From: Thiobacillaceae bacterium
GTDB lineage: Bacteria; Pseudomonadota; Gammaproteobacteria; Burkholderiales; Thiobacillaceae
NCBI GenBank assembly: GCA_024643305.1
Contig: JAHENE010000041.1
Location: forward strand, 3,514 to 11,629
Length of the DNA stretch: 8,116 nucleotides
Reading direction: 5' to 3'
In this document: in pieces, positions 1 through 5,698 of the stretch
How the letters are laid out: each line of letters starts with the position of its first letter
How positions within the stretch are numbered: position 1 is the stretch's first letter
Translations under genes and position numbers: made by a program
The notes under the pieces: model-generated
Told to the model about the DNA's origin: nothing
Database searches by the model: none
The model's input: the letters and a program-made list of their open reading frames with translations, nothing else

Positions 1-17
1 GCAGCATGGCGGCAAAC

Positions 18-890
18 CTATAACTGCTTTCCCCAATGCAACTTCTGACGAAGCGTATCGTAATAGCTGTAATGCTTTGGATGCAGCAGGGTGACGTTGT
101 ATGGCACACGGCAGATCCGCACCTTGTCGCCCTTTATCAACTCAAAATATTTCTGACCATCGAAATGCACGCGCGCATCGTCGGCATGGTGAATGAAGAT
201 ATCCACCTGTGAATCGCTGCTCACCACAATTGGTCGGGCCGACAGGGTATGCGGGCAAATCGGCACCAGGGCGATGGCTTCCAGCGTTGGATAAAGAATC
301 GGGCCGCCGGCGGAAAGCGCGTAGGCGGTGGAACCGGTCGGTGTCGCTACCACCAGTCCATCCGAACGCTGGGTATAGACGAACTCGTTGTCGATGATGA
401 CTTCAAACTCGATCAGGCGACCGGTGCCCGCCTTGCTGACCACGACGTCATTGAAGGCGGAGGCCTCTTGATGGGTTCCATCCTCATGCTCGAGGGTTGC
501 GGTCAGCAGAATGCGTTCCTCGGCATCGTATTCACCGCCAAGCATGCGGGAAAGTTCCATTTCCATGTTGCCCAGTGTGATGTCGGTAAGGAAACCCAGC
601 CTGCCCTGATTGACGCCGATGAGCGGCACCGGATAAGGCGCCAGGGCGCGGGCAATGGAAAGCATGGTGCCGTCGCCGCCCAGCACGATGACCACGTCAA
701 CGAGGCTGGCCAATTCGGTCAGGTCTGCATGCCTGTAAGCGGACAGTTCAAGCGCCTGTGCCGTCTGGCTGGCGAGCACGACTTCGTAACCCTGACCCGA
801 AAGATACCCCGCCAAATGCTCCACTGATCCGGCAATTGCCTGATTGTCGTATTTGCCGACGAGGGCGACTTTTTTGAAAGTTTGAGCCAT
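18..890 (-). CDS. nadK: NAD kinase
   Basis: Cytoplasmic ATP- (or polyphosphate-) dependent NAD kinase, which phosphorylates NAD to NADP and so sets the NADPH supply. Visible motifs, numbered from the ATG at 890: the GGDGT nucleotide/catalytic motif at residues 71–75 (catalytic Asp73), the NQGRLGFLTD block shortly after it, and a TPTGSTAYALSAGGP block in the C-terminal beta-sandwich domain. Length (290 aa) is normal for the family. An in-frame ATG at 899 would add Met-Val-Val. I prefer 890 because the protein then begins MAQTFKKVALVGKY, as family members do, and a weak GGTGG lies just upstream. A TATAAT sequence (898–903, minus) overlaps the upstream ATG and argues against it. The gene is transcribed divergently from hrcA, a pairing common in Betaproteobacteria. 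Identification is secure; only the start is uncertain. Confidence 0.95.
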   Translation of the reverse strand: MAQTFKKVALVGKYDNQAIAGSVEHLAGYLSGQGYEVVLASQTAQALELSAYRHADLTELASLVDVVIVLGGDGTMLSIARALAPYPVPLIGVNQGRLGFLTDITLGNMEMELSRMLGGEYDAEERILLTATLEHEDGTHQEASAFNDVVVSKAGTGRLIEFEVIIDNEFVYTQRSDGLVVATPTGSTAYALSAGGPILYPTLEAIALVPICPHTLSARPIVVSSDSQVDIFIHHADDARVHFDGQKYFELIKGDKVRICRVPYNVTLLHPKHYSYYDTLRQKLHWGKQL

Positions 891-897
891 GACCACC

Positions 898-903
898 ATT
901 ATA
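898..903 (-). promoter_or_regulatory. Possible -10 box for nadK
   Basis: The minus strand reads TATAAT, a perfect match to the sigma70 -10 consensus, eight bases before the preferred nadK ATG at 890. A start of transcription about seven bases downstream would give an almost leaderless message. The -35 position (GTTCCT at a 17-bp spacing) is a poor match, so the call is weak. Confidence 0.25.
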
Positions 904-959
904 CGGTTGTAGAATCGCTAAGGAACCCAATAACCTCACTATGATTTAATTTTGCCGAC

Positions 960-1976
960 ATGCTGAACGACCGCGCACGCGTCCTGCTGAAAACCCTGAT
1001 CGAACGCCACATCATCGAAGGCGAACCGGTGGGGTCGCGCACGCTTGCCAAGCATGCGGGCCTGGATCTTTCCTCCGCCAGCATCCGCAATATCATGGCC
1101 GACCTCGAGGAAATGGGCTTCGTCGCAAGCCCGCACACCTCTGCCGGCCGGGTGCCTACCCCGCGCGGCTACCGCTTCTTTGTCGACACCCTGCTGACCG
1201 TGCGCCCGCTCGAAAAAGGCGCACTGGGCGAAATGCAGCGCCAACTGGCGCCGAACGATCCGCAAAAACTGTTGGCCACGGCGTCGAACATGCTCTCCGA
1301 GCTCACCCATTTTGCCGGCCTGGTCATGATCCCGCGCCGCAACCCCGCTTGCCGCCAGGTTGAATTCCTGAGCCTTTCTGAAAAGCGTGTGCTGCTCATC
1401 ATCATCACCCAGGAAGGCGAAGTGGAAAACCGCGTCATCCTGACTGACAAACCCTACAGCCAGGCGCAGCTCACCGAGTCTGCCAACTATTTCAATCGCC
1501 ACTTCGCCGGCCGAACCTTCGACGAAATGCGCACCGGCCTGAAGTCGGAACTTGGCCGCATGCGAGACGACATGCAGTCCTTGATGACCGCCGCCGTGAA
1601 TGCAGGCTCCGATGCCCTCGAAGGCCAGCGCGAAGCCATGGTGGTCTCAGGCAGCCGCAAGCTGCTGGATGTTCAGGACCTGTCCGCCAACATGCAGAAC
1701 CTGCGCCGACTATTTGACGCCTTTGAACAGAAAACCACCCTGCTGCAACTGCTCGAACAGTCACGTGCGGCACAGGGCGTACAGATTTTCATTGGCGGCG
1801 AATCGGACACCCTCCCGCTCGACGAATGCAGCCTGGTCACCGCGCCATATGAAGTCGACGGCCAGGTGGTCGGCACCCTGGGCGTAGTCGGCCCCACGCG
1901 CATGGCTTACGAACGCGTGATCCCGATTGTCGATGTCACCGCGCGCCTGCTTTCCGACGCCTTGTCTTTCCATTGA
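960..1976 (+). CDS. hrcA: Heat-inducible transcription repressor HrcA
   Basis: Repressor of class I heat-shock genes (groESL, dnaK operons). In the known family it binds the CIRCE inverted repeat and depends on GroEL for activity. The 338-aa product has the family's normal length. It opens with the winged-helix DNA-binding domain (about residues 1–75: [17 protein letters not shown], then [20 protein letters not shown] and the diagnostic [20 protein letters not shown]). A GAF-like central/C-terminal region follows, with [18 protein letters not shown] near residue 275 and a [17 protein letters not shown] segment near the end. The ATG at 960 gives the standard N-terminus, but I see no clear Shine-Dalgarno before it. 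A CCCAAT (926–931) 13 bases after TTGTAG (907–912) vaguely resembles a sigma32 promoter. No complete CIRCE lies in the 69-bp gap to nadK. The stop overlaps the hemH start. Confidence 0.96.
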   Translation: MLNDRARVLLKTLIERHIIEGEPVGSRTLAKHAGLDLSSASIRNIMADLEEMGFVASPHTSAGRVPTPRGYRFFVDTLLTVRPLEKGALGEMQRQLAPNDPQKLLATASNMLSELTHFAGLVMIPRRNPACRQVEFLSLSEKRVLLIIITQEGEVENRVILTDKPYSQAQLTESANYFNRHFAGRTFDEMRTGLKSELGRMRDDMQSLMTAAVNAGSDALEGQREAMVVSGSRKLLDVQDLSANMQNLRRLFDAFEQKTTLLQLLEQSRAAQGVQIFIGGESDTLPLDECSLVTAPYEVDGQVVGTLGVVGPTRMAYERVIPIVDVTARLLSDALSFH

Positions 1977-3079
1977 TGCCCTACTTAAAAGAACCAGACT
2001 ACCGGCACGGCAGTCCTACGCAGACCGGTGTTCTCCTCATCAATTTGGGCACACCGGATGAACCCACCGCACCTGCGCTGCGGCGATATCTGAAAGAATT
2101 TTTGTCCGACCCGCGCGTTGTTGAAATCCCGAGGCCTGTTTGGTGGCTGATCCTGAACGGCATCATCCTCAACCTGCGCCCGAAAAAATCTGCCGCCAAG
2201 TACGCCGCCATCTGGACGCGCGACGGCTCACCGCTCAAGGTGCACACTGAAAAACAGGCCAAGCTCCTGAAAGGCTGGCTGGGGCAAAAAATCGGGCAGA
2301 ACATTCCGGTCGAATATGCCATGCGCTACGGTTCGCCATCGATTGCACAAGGGCTGGACAAACTGAAAGCCGCCGGCTGCGACCGCATCCTGCTGTTGCC
2401 GATGTACCCGCAGTACGCCGCCTCCACCACCGCCACCGCCAATGATGCCGCTTTCGCGCATCTGCAAAAAACGCGCAATGCGCCCGCCATCCGCACCATT
2501 CGCCACTACCATGACGATCCCGGCTACATCAAATCTCTGGCCGCGAACGTGCGCGACTTCTGGCAGAAAAATGACCGCCCTGACATTCTGGTCATGAGTT
2601 TCCACGGGCTGCCGCGCTACACCTTGGAAAAAGGCGATCCTTACCACTGCGAATGCCAGAAGACCGGCCGACTCCTGGCCGAGGCGCTTGGGCTTAATGA
2701 CAGCCAGTACCGCATCACCTTCCAGTCTCGCTTCGGCAAGGCAGAATGGCTGCAACCCTACACCGACAAGTCCCTCGAAGAGCTTGCACGCCAGGGAACA
2801 AAAAGCGTGCAGGTCATCTGCCCCGGCTTTACTGCAGATTGCCTGGAAACACTGGAAGAAATCGCCATGGAGTGCAAGGAGAGTTTCCTGCTCGCAGGCG
2901 GCAAAACATTCCAGTACATCCCCGCCCTCAACGAATCTCCCATCTGGGTCGAAGCCCTCGGCAACATCACCCTCGCCAATCTGGGCGGCTGGCTTAATGA
3001 AGTCCAGGATACAGACAGCGCAAGACTGTCGCTTGAAGACTCTGCCCGCCGAGCCCTGCGGATGGGTGCCAAGAAATAA
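1976..3079 (+). CDS. hemH: Ferrochelatase (protoheme ferro-lyase)
   Basis: Inserts ferrous iron into protoporphyrin IX, the last step of protoheme synthesis by the protoporphyrin route. The 367-aa product starts at the ATG at 1976, whose A is the last base of the hrcA TGA stop (TGATG overlap). This implies translational coupling; a TTG at 1973 is a less likely start. Family motifs are plain: [14 protein letters not shown] near the N-terminus, [18 protein letters not shown], the [15 protein letters not shown] block, then [17 protein letters not shown] with the metal-site His at residue 210. The acidic partner is Glu291 in [11 protein letters not shown]. The His–Glu spacing of 81 residues equals the H183–E264 spacing known in Bacillus subtilis HemH. 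A YHCEC pair of cysteines follows the active-site His. The enzyme is cytoplasmic or peripherally membrane-associated. No U-rich terminator is evident after the stop. Confidence 0.96.
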   Translation: MPYLKEPDYRHGSPTQTGVLLINLGTPDEPTAPALRRYLKEFLSDPRVVEIPRPVWWLILNGIILNLRPKKSAAKYAAIWTRDGSPLKVHTEKQAKLLKGWLGQKIGQNIPVEYAMRYGSPSIAQGLDKLKAAGCDRILLLPMYPQYAASTTATANDAAFAHLQKTRNAPAIRTIRHYHDDPGYIKSLAANVRDFWQKNDRPDILVMSFHGLPRYTLEKGDPYHCECQKTGRLLAEALGLNDSQYRITFQSRFGKAEWLQPYTDKSLEELARQGTKSVQVICPGFTADCLETLEEIAMECKESFLLAGGKTFQYIPALNESPIWVEALGNITLANLGGWLNEVQDTDSARLSLEDSARRALRMGAKK

Positions 3080-3147
3080 GCCTTCCCGAAACCATCATTG
3101 AATTGCATTAAAACGCTGTTGCGCCGGGTAGCTGACCGTCCGTAATC

Positions 3148-3164
3148 GTCTGCCACAAGCAGAC
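3148..3164. repeat. Hairpin inverted repeat GTCTGC/GCAGAC
   Basis: A perfect 6-bp inverted repeat, GTCTGC (3148–3153) and GCAGAC (3159–3164), with a 5-base loop. No T-run follows on either strand, so it is not a standard terminator. On the minus strand it reads into AATGTCTGCTT and then ACGGACGGTCA. That resembles a dispersed intergenic repeat I recall from proteobacterial genomes (GTCYGCTT...GGCC), which I could not verify here. Confidence 0.5.
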
Positions 3165-3187
3165 ATTGGAAAGGAGTAGCACAAACT

Positions 3188-3206
3188 TCCGTTCTTCGGC
3201 CTAAGC
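3188..3206. repeat. Left arm of imperfect inverted repeat flanking the FkbM gene
   Basis: Reads TCCGTTCTTCGGCCTAAGC. The reverse complement of 4010–4028 reads TCCGCTTCTCGGCCTAAGC, matching at 16 of 19 positions, the last 11 of them in an unbroken block (TCGGCCTAAGC). The two arms bracket a single AT-rich gene together with its likely promoter. Confidence 0.6.
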
Positions 3207-3208
3207 AA

Positions 3209-3236
3209 TTGGCGGGGTAATATGATTTGATATATT
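3209..3236 (+). promoter_or_regulatory. Candidate sigma70 promoter for the FkbM gene
   Basis: TTGGCG (3209–3214, 4/6 to the -35 consensus) and TATATT (3231–3236, 5/6 to the -10 consensus) are separated by 16 bp. Transcription would start near 3243, about 30 bases before the ATG. The promoter lies just inside the left inverted-repeat arm, so the gene appears to carry its own promoter. Confidence 0.4.
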
Positions 3237-3272
3237 TGCTCAAACAATTAAACACAGGAAGTACAAAACTCA

Positions 3273-4004
3273 ATGGAAAAATCAAAGGAAGAATACTACG
3301 GTCGTTGGAGACAGCGTCTCGCAAAGTTACAACATTACATAAAAGCACGATTCAGTAATAAAGAAAAATCCAGGGTAAAGTTGCTCTCACAATTCATTCC
3401 AGAAAATAGTGTAGTTCTAGATATAGGCGCACAGTTAGGTTATTTATCCAAAGAGTTTTGTCGACTCCATGACGGTAGCTGCAAGGTTTACAGTTTCGAG
3501 CCTGTTGAATACACATTCTCAATTCTGTCGAAAATAATGGCAGCCTACCCTAATGCTGTGGCCGAAAATATTGCTCTTTCGGACAAAATTGGGGAAGAAA
3601 AAATATCAATTCCTATTAAGGAATCAGGCAACTTGGGTATAGGACTATCTCATTTTGGAACTGAATCAAAGAGAGACTTCATTGTTGAAACCATCAAAAC
3701 TGAAACCATAGATAACTATGTCCTGCGCAACAATATCTCACGTCTTGATTTTATAAAATGTGATGTAGAGGGTGCAGAGCTGATGGTTTTTAAAGGAGGG
3801 TCGTCATCTCTAGACAGGTTCCGTCCAGTAATTTACACAGAGCTGGATGATCGCTTTACCCAGCGACTAGGCTATCGTGCTGAAGAACTTTTTACGTTCA
3901 TGCGTCAAAAGGGATTTAGGCCACATTATTTTGGTGGAAATGGGGTATTGCGGCCGATTCAAAATTATGTGATCGAAGAAATTGATTACGTCTTCCTTCC
4001 TTAG
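3273..4004 (+). CDS. FkbM-family SAM-dependent methyltransferase
   Basis: A 243-aa protein with the Rossmann methyltransferase fold of the FkbM family (Methyltransf_21), whose members usually O-methylate sugars or polyketide hydroxyls. Motif I is VLDIGAQLGYLS (residues 48–59, SAM binding). Phe-Glu-Pro at 75–77 places the acidic residue expected to hold the SAM ribose. IKCDVEGAE at 161–169 is the diagnostic FkbM signature, followed by the VIYTEL strand. No signal peptide or membrane segment is seen, so it is cytoplasmic. AGGAAG at 3256–3261 is a good ribosome site but sits 11 bases from the ATG. Base composition is far from its neighbours: three sampled lines give about 33–45% G+C, against about 62–65% in sampled lines of hrcA and hemH. 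With the flanking inverted repeats this suggests horizontal acquisition. The substrate is unknown; modification of a surface glycan is an inference from the family. Confidence 0.88.
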   Translation: MEKSKEEYYGRWRQRLAKLQHYIKARFSNKEKSRVKLLSQFIPENSVVLDIGAQLGYLSKEFCRLHDGSCKVYSFEPVEYTFSILSKIMAAYPNAVAENIALSDKIGEEKISIPIKESGNLGIGLSHFGTESKRDFIVETIKTETIDNYVLRNNISRLDFIKCDVEGAELMVFKGGSSSLDRFRPVIYTELDDRFTQRLGYRAEELFTFMRQKGFRPHYFGGNGVLRPIQNYVIEEIDYVFLP

Positions 4005-4009
4005 TGACG

Positions 4010-4028
4010 GCTTAGGCCGAGAAGCGGA
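4010..4028. repeat. Right arm of imperfect inverted repeat flanking the FkbM gene
   Basis: Reads GCTTAGGCCGAGAAGCGGA. Its reverse complement matches the left arm (3188–3206) at 16 of 19 bases. It begins five bases after the stop codon of the methyltransferase gene, so the two arms enclose the gene tightly. Confidence 0.6.
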
Positions 4029-4030
4029 CT

Positions 4031-4049
4031 TCAGCCTTTGCTAGGCTGA
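4031..4049. terminator. Hairpin between convergent genes, possible weak bidirectional terminator
   Basis: TCAGCCT (4031–4037) pairs with AGGCTGA (4043–4049) around a 5-base loop, seven perfect base pairs. It lies downstream of both the FkbM gene and folA. Neither side has a clear U tract, so it may be a repeat-element hairpin or 3'-end stabiliser rather than an intrinsic terminator. Confidence 0.35.
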
Positions 4050-4065
4050 GTGCCCTCTTCAGGTC

Positions 4066-4079
4066 GATCGCGGCCGATC
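4066..4079. repeat. Short inverted repeat GATCG/CGATC
   Basis: GATCG (4066–4070) and CGATC (4075–4079) form a 5-bp stem with a 4-base CGGC loop. It follows the larger hairpin by 16 bases and may belong to the same repeat element. No T-run follows. Confidence 0.3.
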
Positions 4080-4185
4080 TAACTTCACCGCCACATCTGC
4101 CATGCGCAGGCGCACTGAGAGGGAACTCCACACCCTCCAACGTGCCTGGTTGAATCAATTTCTCTGAATCTGGAATACCCCTTTT

Positions 4186-4716
4186 CTATTTTCTGTCGTA
4201 GATGACAAAACCATATTCCAGTCTGCTTGCCTCGTCACGCTGCCGGTCACGGCTGACTTCCTTCCATTGCGTGCGATCATATTCCGGAAACCAGGCATCG
4301 CCTTCGACTTCAGCCTGGATTTCAGTGAGGTAAAGCCTGTCCGCCAGCGGCAAGGCCTGGGCATAAAGCTCCGCCCCGCCAACGAAGAAGATTTCCTCAT
4401 CGCTCCCGCAGACATCGATCGCTTCCTGCAATGAGTGGGCGATTTTCACGCCTTCGGGTGCGGGATAATTTCCGCGGGTGATGATGACGGTGGTGCGTCC
4501 CGGCAAGGGTTTGCCGATGGACTCATAAGTCTTGCGGCCCATCAGGATATGGTGGCCCAGGGTCAACGCCTTGAAGTATTTGAGGTCATCCGGCAGTCGC
4601 CATGGGAGGGTGTTGTTGACGCCGATGGTGCGGTTGGTCGCCAGGGCGGAAATGATGGATACACGCCGACCCTTCAAACTTCCCGCTTCGCCAATGTTCT
4701 TCTCGCTGCCCACCAT
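4186..4716 (-). CDS. folA: Dihydrofolate reductase
   Basis: Reduces dihydrofolate to tetrahydrofolate with NADPH, supporting thymidylate, purine and methionine synthesis; it is the trimethoprim target. The fold is the chromosomal FolA type. Motifs: SIISALATNRTIGVNN, LPWRLPDDLKYFK with the catalytic acid Asp44 (E. coli Asp27), MGRKTYESIGKPLPGR (NADPH binding), the FFVGGAELYAQ Gly-Gly pair at 113–114, and a C-terminal LTEIQAEVEGDAWFP. The ATG at 4716 gives 176 aa, about 17 residues more at the N-terminus than E. coli FolA. AAAGGG lies just two or three bases from that ATG, which is close. The adjacent GTG (4711–4713) or an in-frame TTG at codon 14 are alternative starts. The gene is divergent from the copper operon, with 164 bp between them, and converges on the FkbM gene. 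Confidence 0.95.
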   Translation of the reverse strand: MVGSEKNIGEAGSLKGRRVSIISALATNRTIGVNNTLPWRLPDDLKYFKALTLGHHILMGRKTYESIGKPLPGRTTVIITRGNYPAPEGVKIAHSLQEAIDVCGSDEEIFFVGGAELYAQALPLADRLYLTEIQAEVEGDAWFPEYDRTQWKEVSRDRQRDEASRLEYGFVIYDRK

Positions 4717-4744
4717 TACCCTTTCGCCTCATGTTCTGATTCGC

Positions 4745-4750
4745 ATTTTA
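4745..4750 (-). promoter_or_regulatory. Possible -10 box for folA
   Basis: The minus strand reads TAAAAT (5/6 to TATAAT) about 28 bases before the folA ATG. No convincing -35 hexamer sits at 16–18 bp upstream, so this is only a tentative promoter in the divergent folA/copper-operon control region. Confidence 0.25.
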
Positions 4751-4823
4751 ACAACGAACCCGCGTCTGGCCATTTACCAAGGCAGACCATGAGCCGTAAA
4801 TAAAGATGAGAACTTTTTACCAC

Positions 4824-4853
4824 TTGCCGACTCAATTCAAGTATTGCTAGACT
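4824..4853 (+). promoter_or_regulatory. Candidate promoter of the copper operon (extended -10)
   Basis: TTGCCG (4824–4829, 4/6) and TAGACT (4848–4853, 4/6) are spaced 18 bp apart. The -10 is preceded by TG plus one base (TGCTAGACT, 4845–4853), which is an extended -10. The expected transcription start falls near 4860, inside the palindrome at 4854–4863 and about 20 bases before the first ATG. Confidence 0.4.
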
Positions 4854-4863
4854 CGGTCGACCG
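4854..4863. promoter_or_regulatory. Palindrome at the predicted transcription start, possible operator
   Basis: CGGTCGACCG is a perfect 10-bp palindrome directly after the candidate -10 box. A regulator bound there would block or modulate initiation. It matches no metal-regulator site I can name with confidence, so operator function is inferred from position only. Confidence 0.3.
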
Positions 4864-4880
4864 GTTACGAACCCAAAACA

Positions 4881-5300
4881 ATGCGAAGCAAGTTCACCAC
4901 ACTATTGCTAATCAGCCTGATGCTGGCGCTGCCTCTGCGCGCCGTGGCAGGCATCGCAATGAATGGGTGCTCGCCCAACCACCATTCTGCAGGCTCCGTC
5001 TCCAGCGAACATTCCGGTGCCCAAACCATGCAGGATATGTCGGGCTGTCACGAAGGGAAGCATGCGCCTTCCAGTTCTACCGACAATTGCAATCATGATC
5101 ACGGCACAAACGACAAACACGGCGCTGGCACCTGCAGCACCTGCGGCGACTGTTGCGTGGGTGCCCTGAGCGTCCCCGCCCTTGAACAAACCGCCCTCGC
5201 CCACGAGCCGGTTTCCGTTGTTATCGCCTTTATCGGCCACTCTTATGTCGGCCATCACCCTGAAGGGCCTGAACGCCCCCCTCGGCACACTCCTGCTTGA
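4881..5300 (+). CDS. Secreted Cys/His-rich protein of the copper operon (DUF2946-like style)
   Basis: A 139-aa protein with a signal peptide (basic MRSK, hydrophobic LLLISLMLALPL, cleavage likely after AVAG near residue 24). The mature part is unusually rich in possible metal ligands. It has seven Cys (30, 56, 70, 85, 88, 91, 92), including a CSTCGDCC cluster, about a dozen His (34–35, 44, 57, 61, 72, 74, 80, 108, 120, 125–126, 136), and a few Met. The C-terminus carries GPERPPR, an ending I associate with small proteins encoded next to czc/cop-type metal-resistance genes, including DUF2946 members. I infer a periplasmic metal-binding or metal-sensing role. The ATG at 4881 lacks a clear Shine-Dalgarno but gives the best signal peptide. 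It is probably the first gene of the operon; a 77-bp gap with a strong hairpin precedes the next gene. Exact function unknown. Confidence 0.75.
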   Translation: MRSKFTTLLLISLMLALPLRAVAGIAMNGCSPNHHSAGSVSSEHSGAQTMQDMSGCHEGKHAPSSSTDNCNHDHGTNDKHGAGTCSTCGDCCVGALSVPALEQTALAHEPVSVVIAFIGHSYVGHHPEGPERPPRHTPA

Positions 5301-5307
5301 TTCAGTT

Positions 5308-5331
5308 GCATGACGCTGTATGGCGTCGTGC
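5308..5331 (+). terminator. Strong intercistronic hairpin, possible attenuator or processing site
   Basis: GCATGACGC (5308–5316) and GCGTCGTGC (5323–5331) form a 9-bp stem with one G·T pair and a 6-base loop, seven bases after the stop of the first copper-operon gene. Only GTTTGC follows, too few T for a typical intrinsic terminator. Partial termination, RNase processing or protection of the upstream message are all possible. Confidence 0.4.
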
Positions 5332-5377
5332 GTTTGCTGGCGGGCCTTGCGCCTGCTGATCAAGAATGGAGTTTTAC

Positions 5378-5689
5378 ATGCAAACCATTTTCAGGTTGTC
5401 TGCGGCAACTATGTTGCTTGCTGCGCCGCTTGCCTTTGGTGCGACCGGCCACCCCATGGATGCCGCCGACGACAAGGCAACTGTGGCCGCTGTGCCCTAC
5501 GAATCCGCGTTTTTCGGCTACCAGCCTCGTCAGGTTGATGAACTGGCTGACTGGAAAGCGGCCAATGCCAGTGCCGGCTCGGGCGGCGGTCATGCTGGCC
5601 ATGGCAGCCACATGATGCATGACATGGGCGCGTCCATGCCCGAGCCCCCTGCCGAAAACAACAACCCGCATGCCGGTCACCAACACTAG
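5378..5689 (+). CDS. Small secreted His/Met-rich protein
   Basis: A 103-aa protein starting at the ATG at 5378, which has GGAG six bases upstream. An in-frame ATG at 5366 lacks this and would only add four residues before the signal peptide. The signal peptide (MQTIFRLSAATMLLAAPLAFGA, cleavage near residue 22) is followed by a short neutral segment (YESAFFGYQPRQVDELADWK, 41–60). A Gly/His/Met-rich tail of about 35 residues follows: HAGHGSHMMHDMG, then a proline-containing linker and HAGHQH at the end. The tail has seven His and four Met, suited to Cu(I)/Cu(II) binding. There are no Cys. I do not recognise a named family; a periplasmic copper chaperone or buffer is inferred from composition and neighbours. 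The stop overlaps the AGGAGG of the next gene, so the two are tightly linked. Confidence 0.75.
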   Translation: MQTIFRLSAATMLLAAPLAFGATGHPMDAADDKATVAAVPYESAFFGYQPRQVDELADWKAANASAGSGGGHAGHGSHMMHDMGASMPEPPAENNNPHAGHQH

Positions 5690-5693
5690 GAGG
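5688..5693 (+). promoter_or_regulatory. Ribosome binding site of the TolC-family gene
   Basis: A perfect AGGAGG, five bases before the ATG at 5699, sharing its first two bases with the TAG stop of the preceding gene. It is the strongest ribosome site in the operon and points to high expression and coupling with the upstream small protein. Confidence 0.7.
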
Positions 5694-5698
5694 CATTC

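Larger units (their letters stand above)
3080..3272. other. Intergenic region between hemH and the FkbM gene
   Basis: This 193-bp non-coding stretch shifts from the G+C-rich hemH side to the AT-rich methyltransferase side. It holds a small perfect hairpin (3148–3164), the left arm of an inverted repeat (3188–3206), and a promoter candidate plus ribosome site for the gene that follows. I see no conserved reading frame and no rho-independent terminator with a U tract. Confidence 0.6.
4005..4185. other. Intergenic region between convergent FkbM gene and folA
   Basis: 181 bp between two genes that converge. It contains the right inverted-repeat arm (4010–4028), a 7-bp hairpin (4031–4049), a GATCG/CGATC hairpin (4066–4079) and a TGCGC/GCGCA inverted repeat (4103–4114). 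None is followed by a proper T-run in either direction. I see no coding potential. Confidence 0.55.

Noticed and set aside
249..827. Long plus-strand frame opposite nadK (192 codons)
   Set aside because: It is antisense to the clearly conserved NAD kinase and shows no recognisable protein features. Such frames are common opposite G+C-rich genes.
940..945. TATGAT as an hrcA -10 box
   Set aside because: There is no acceptable -35 at the right distance, and the resulting leader would be only a few bases. Similar AT-rich hexamers occur by chance in this gap.
2758..3348. Minus-strand frame of 196 codons crossing the end of hemH, the intergenic repeats and the start of the FkbM gene
   Set aside because: It straddles two real genes and a repeat, and its composition changes abruptly along its length. 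It has no recognisable domain.
4077..4155. Possible integron attC site: ATCTAAC (4077–4083) and GTTGAAT (4149–4155)
   Set aside because: The two core-like heptamers fit the loose consensus, but the sequence between them does not fold into the required imperfect stem. There is also no matching core site on the left of the FkbM gene.
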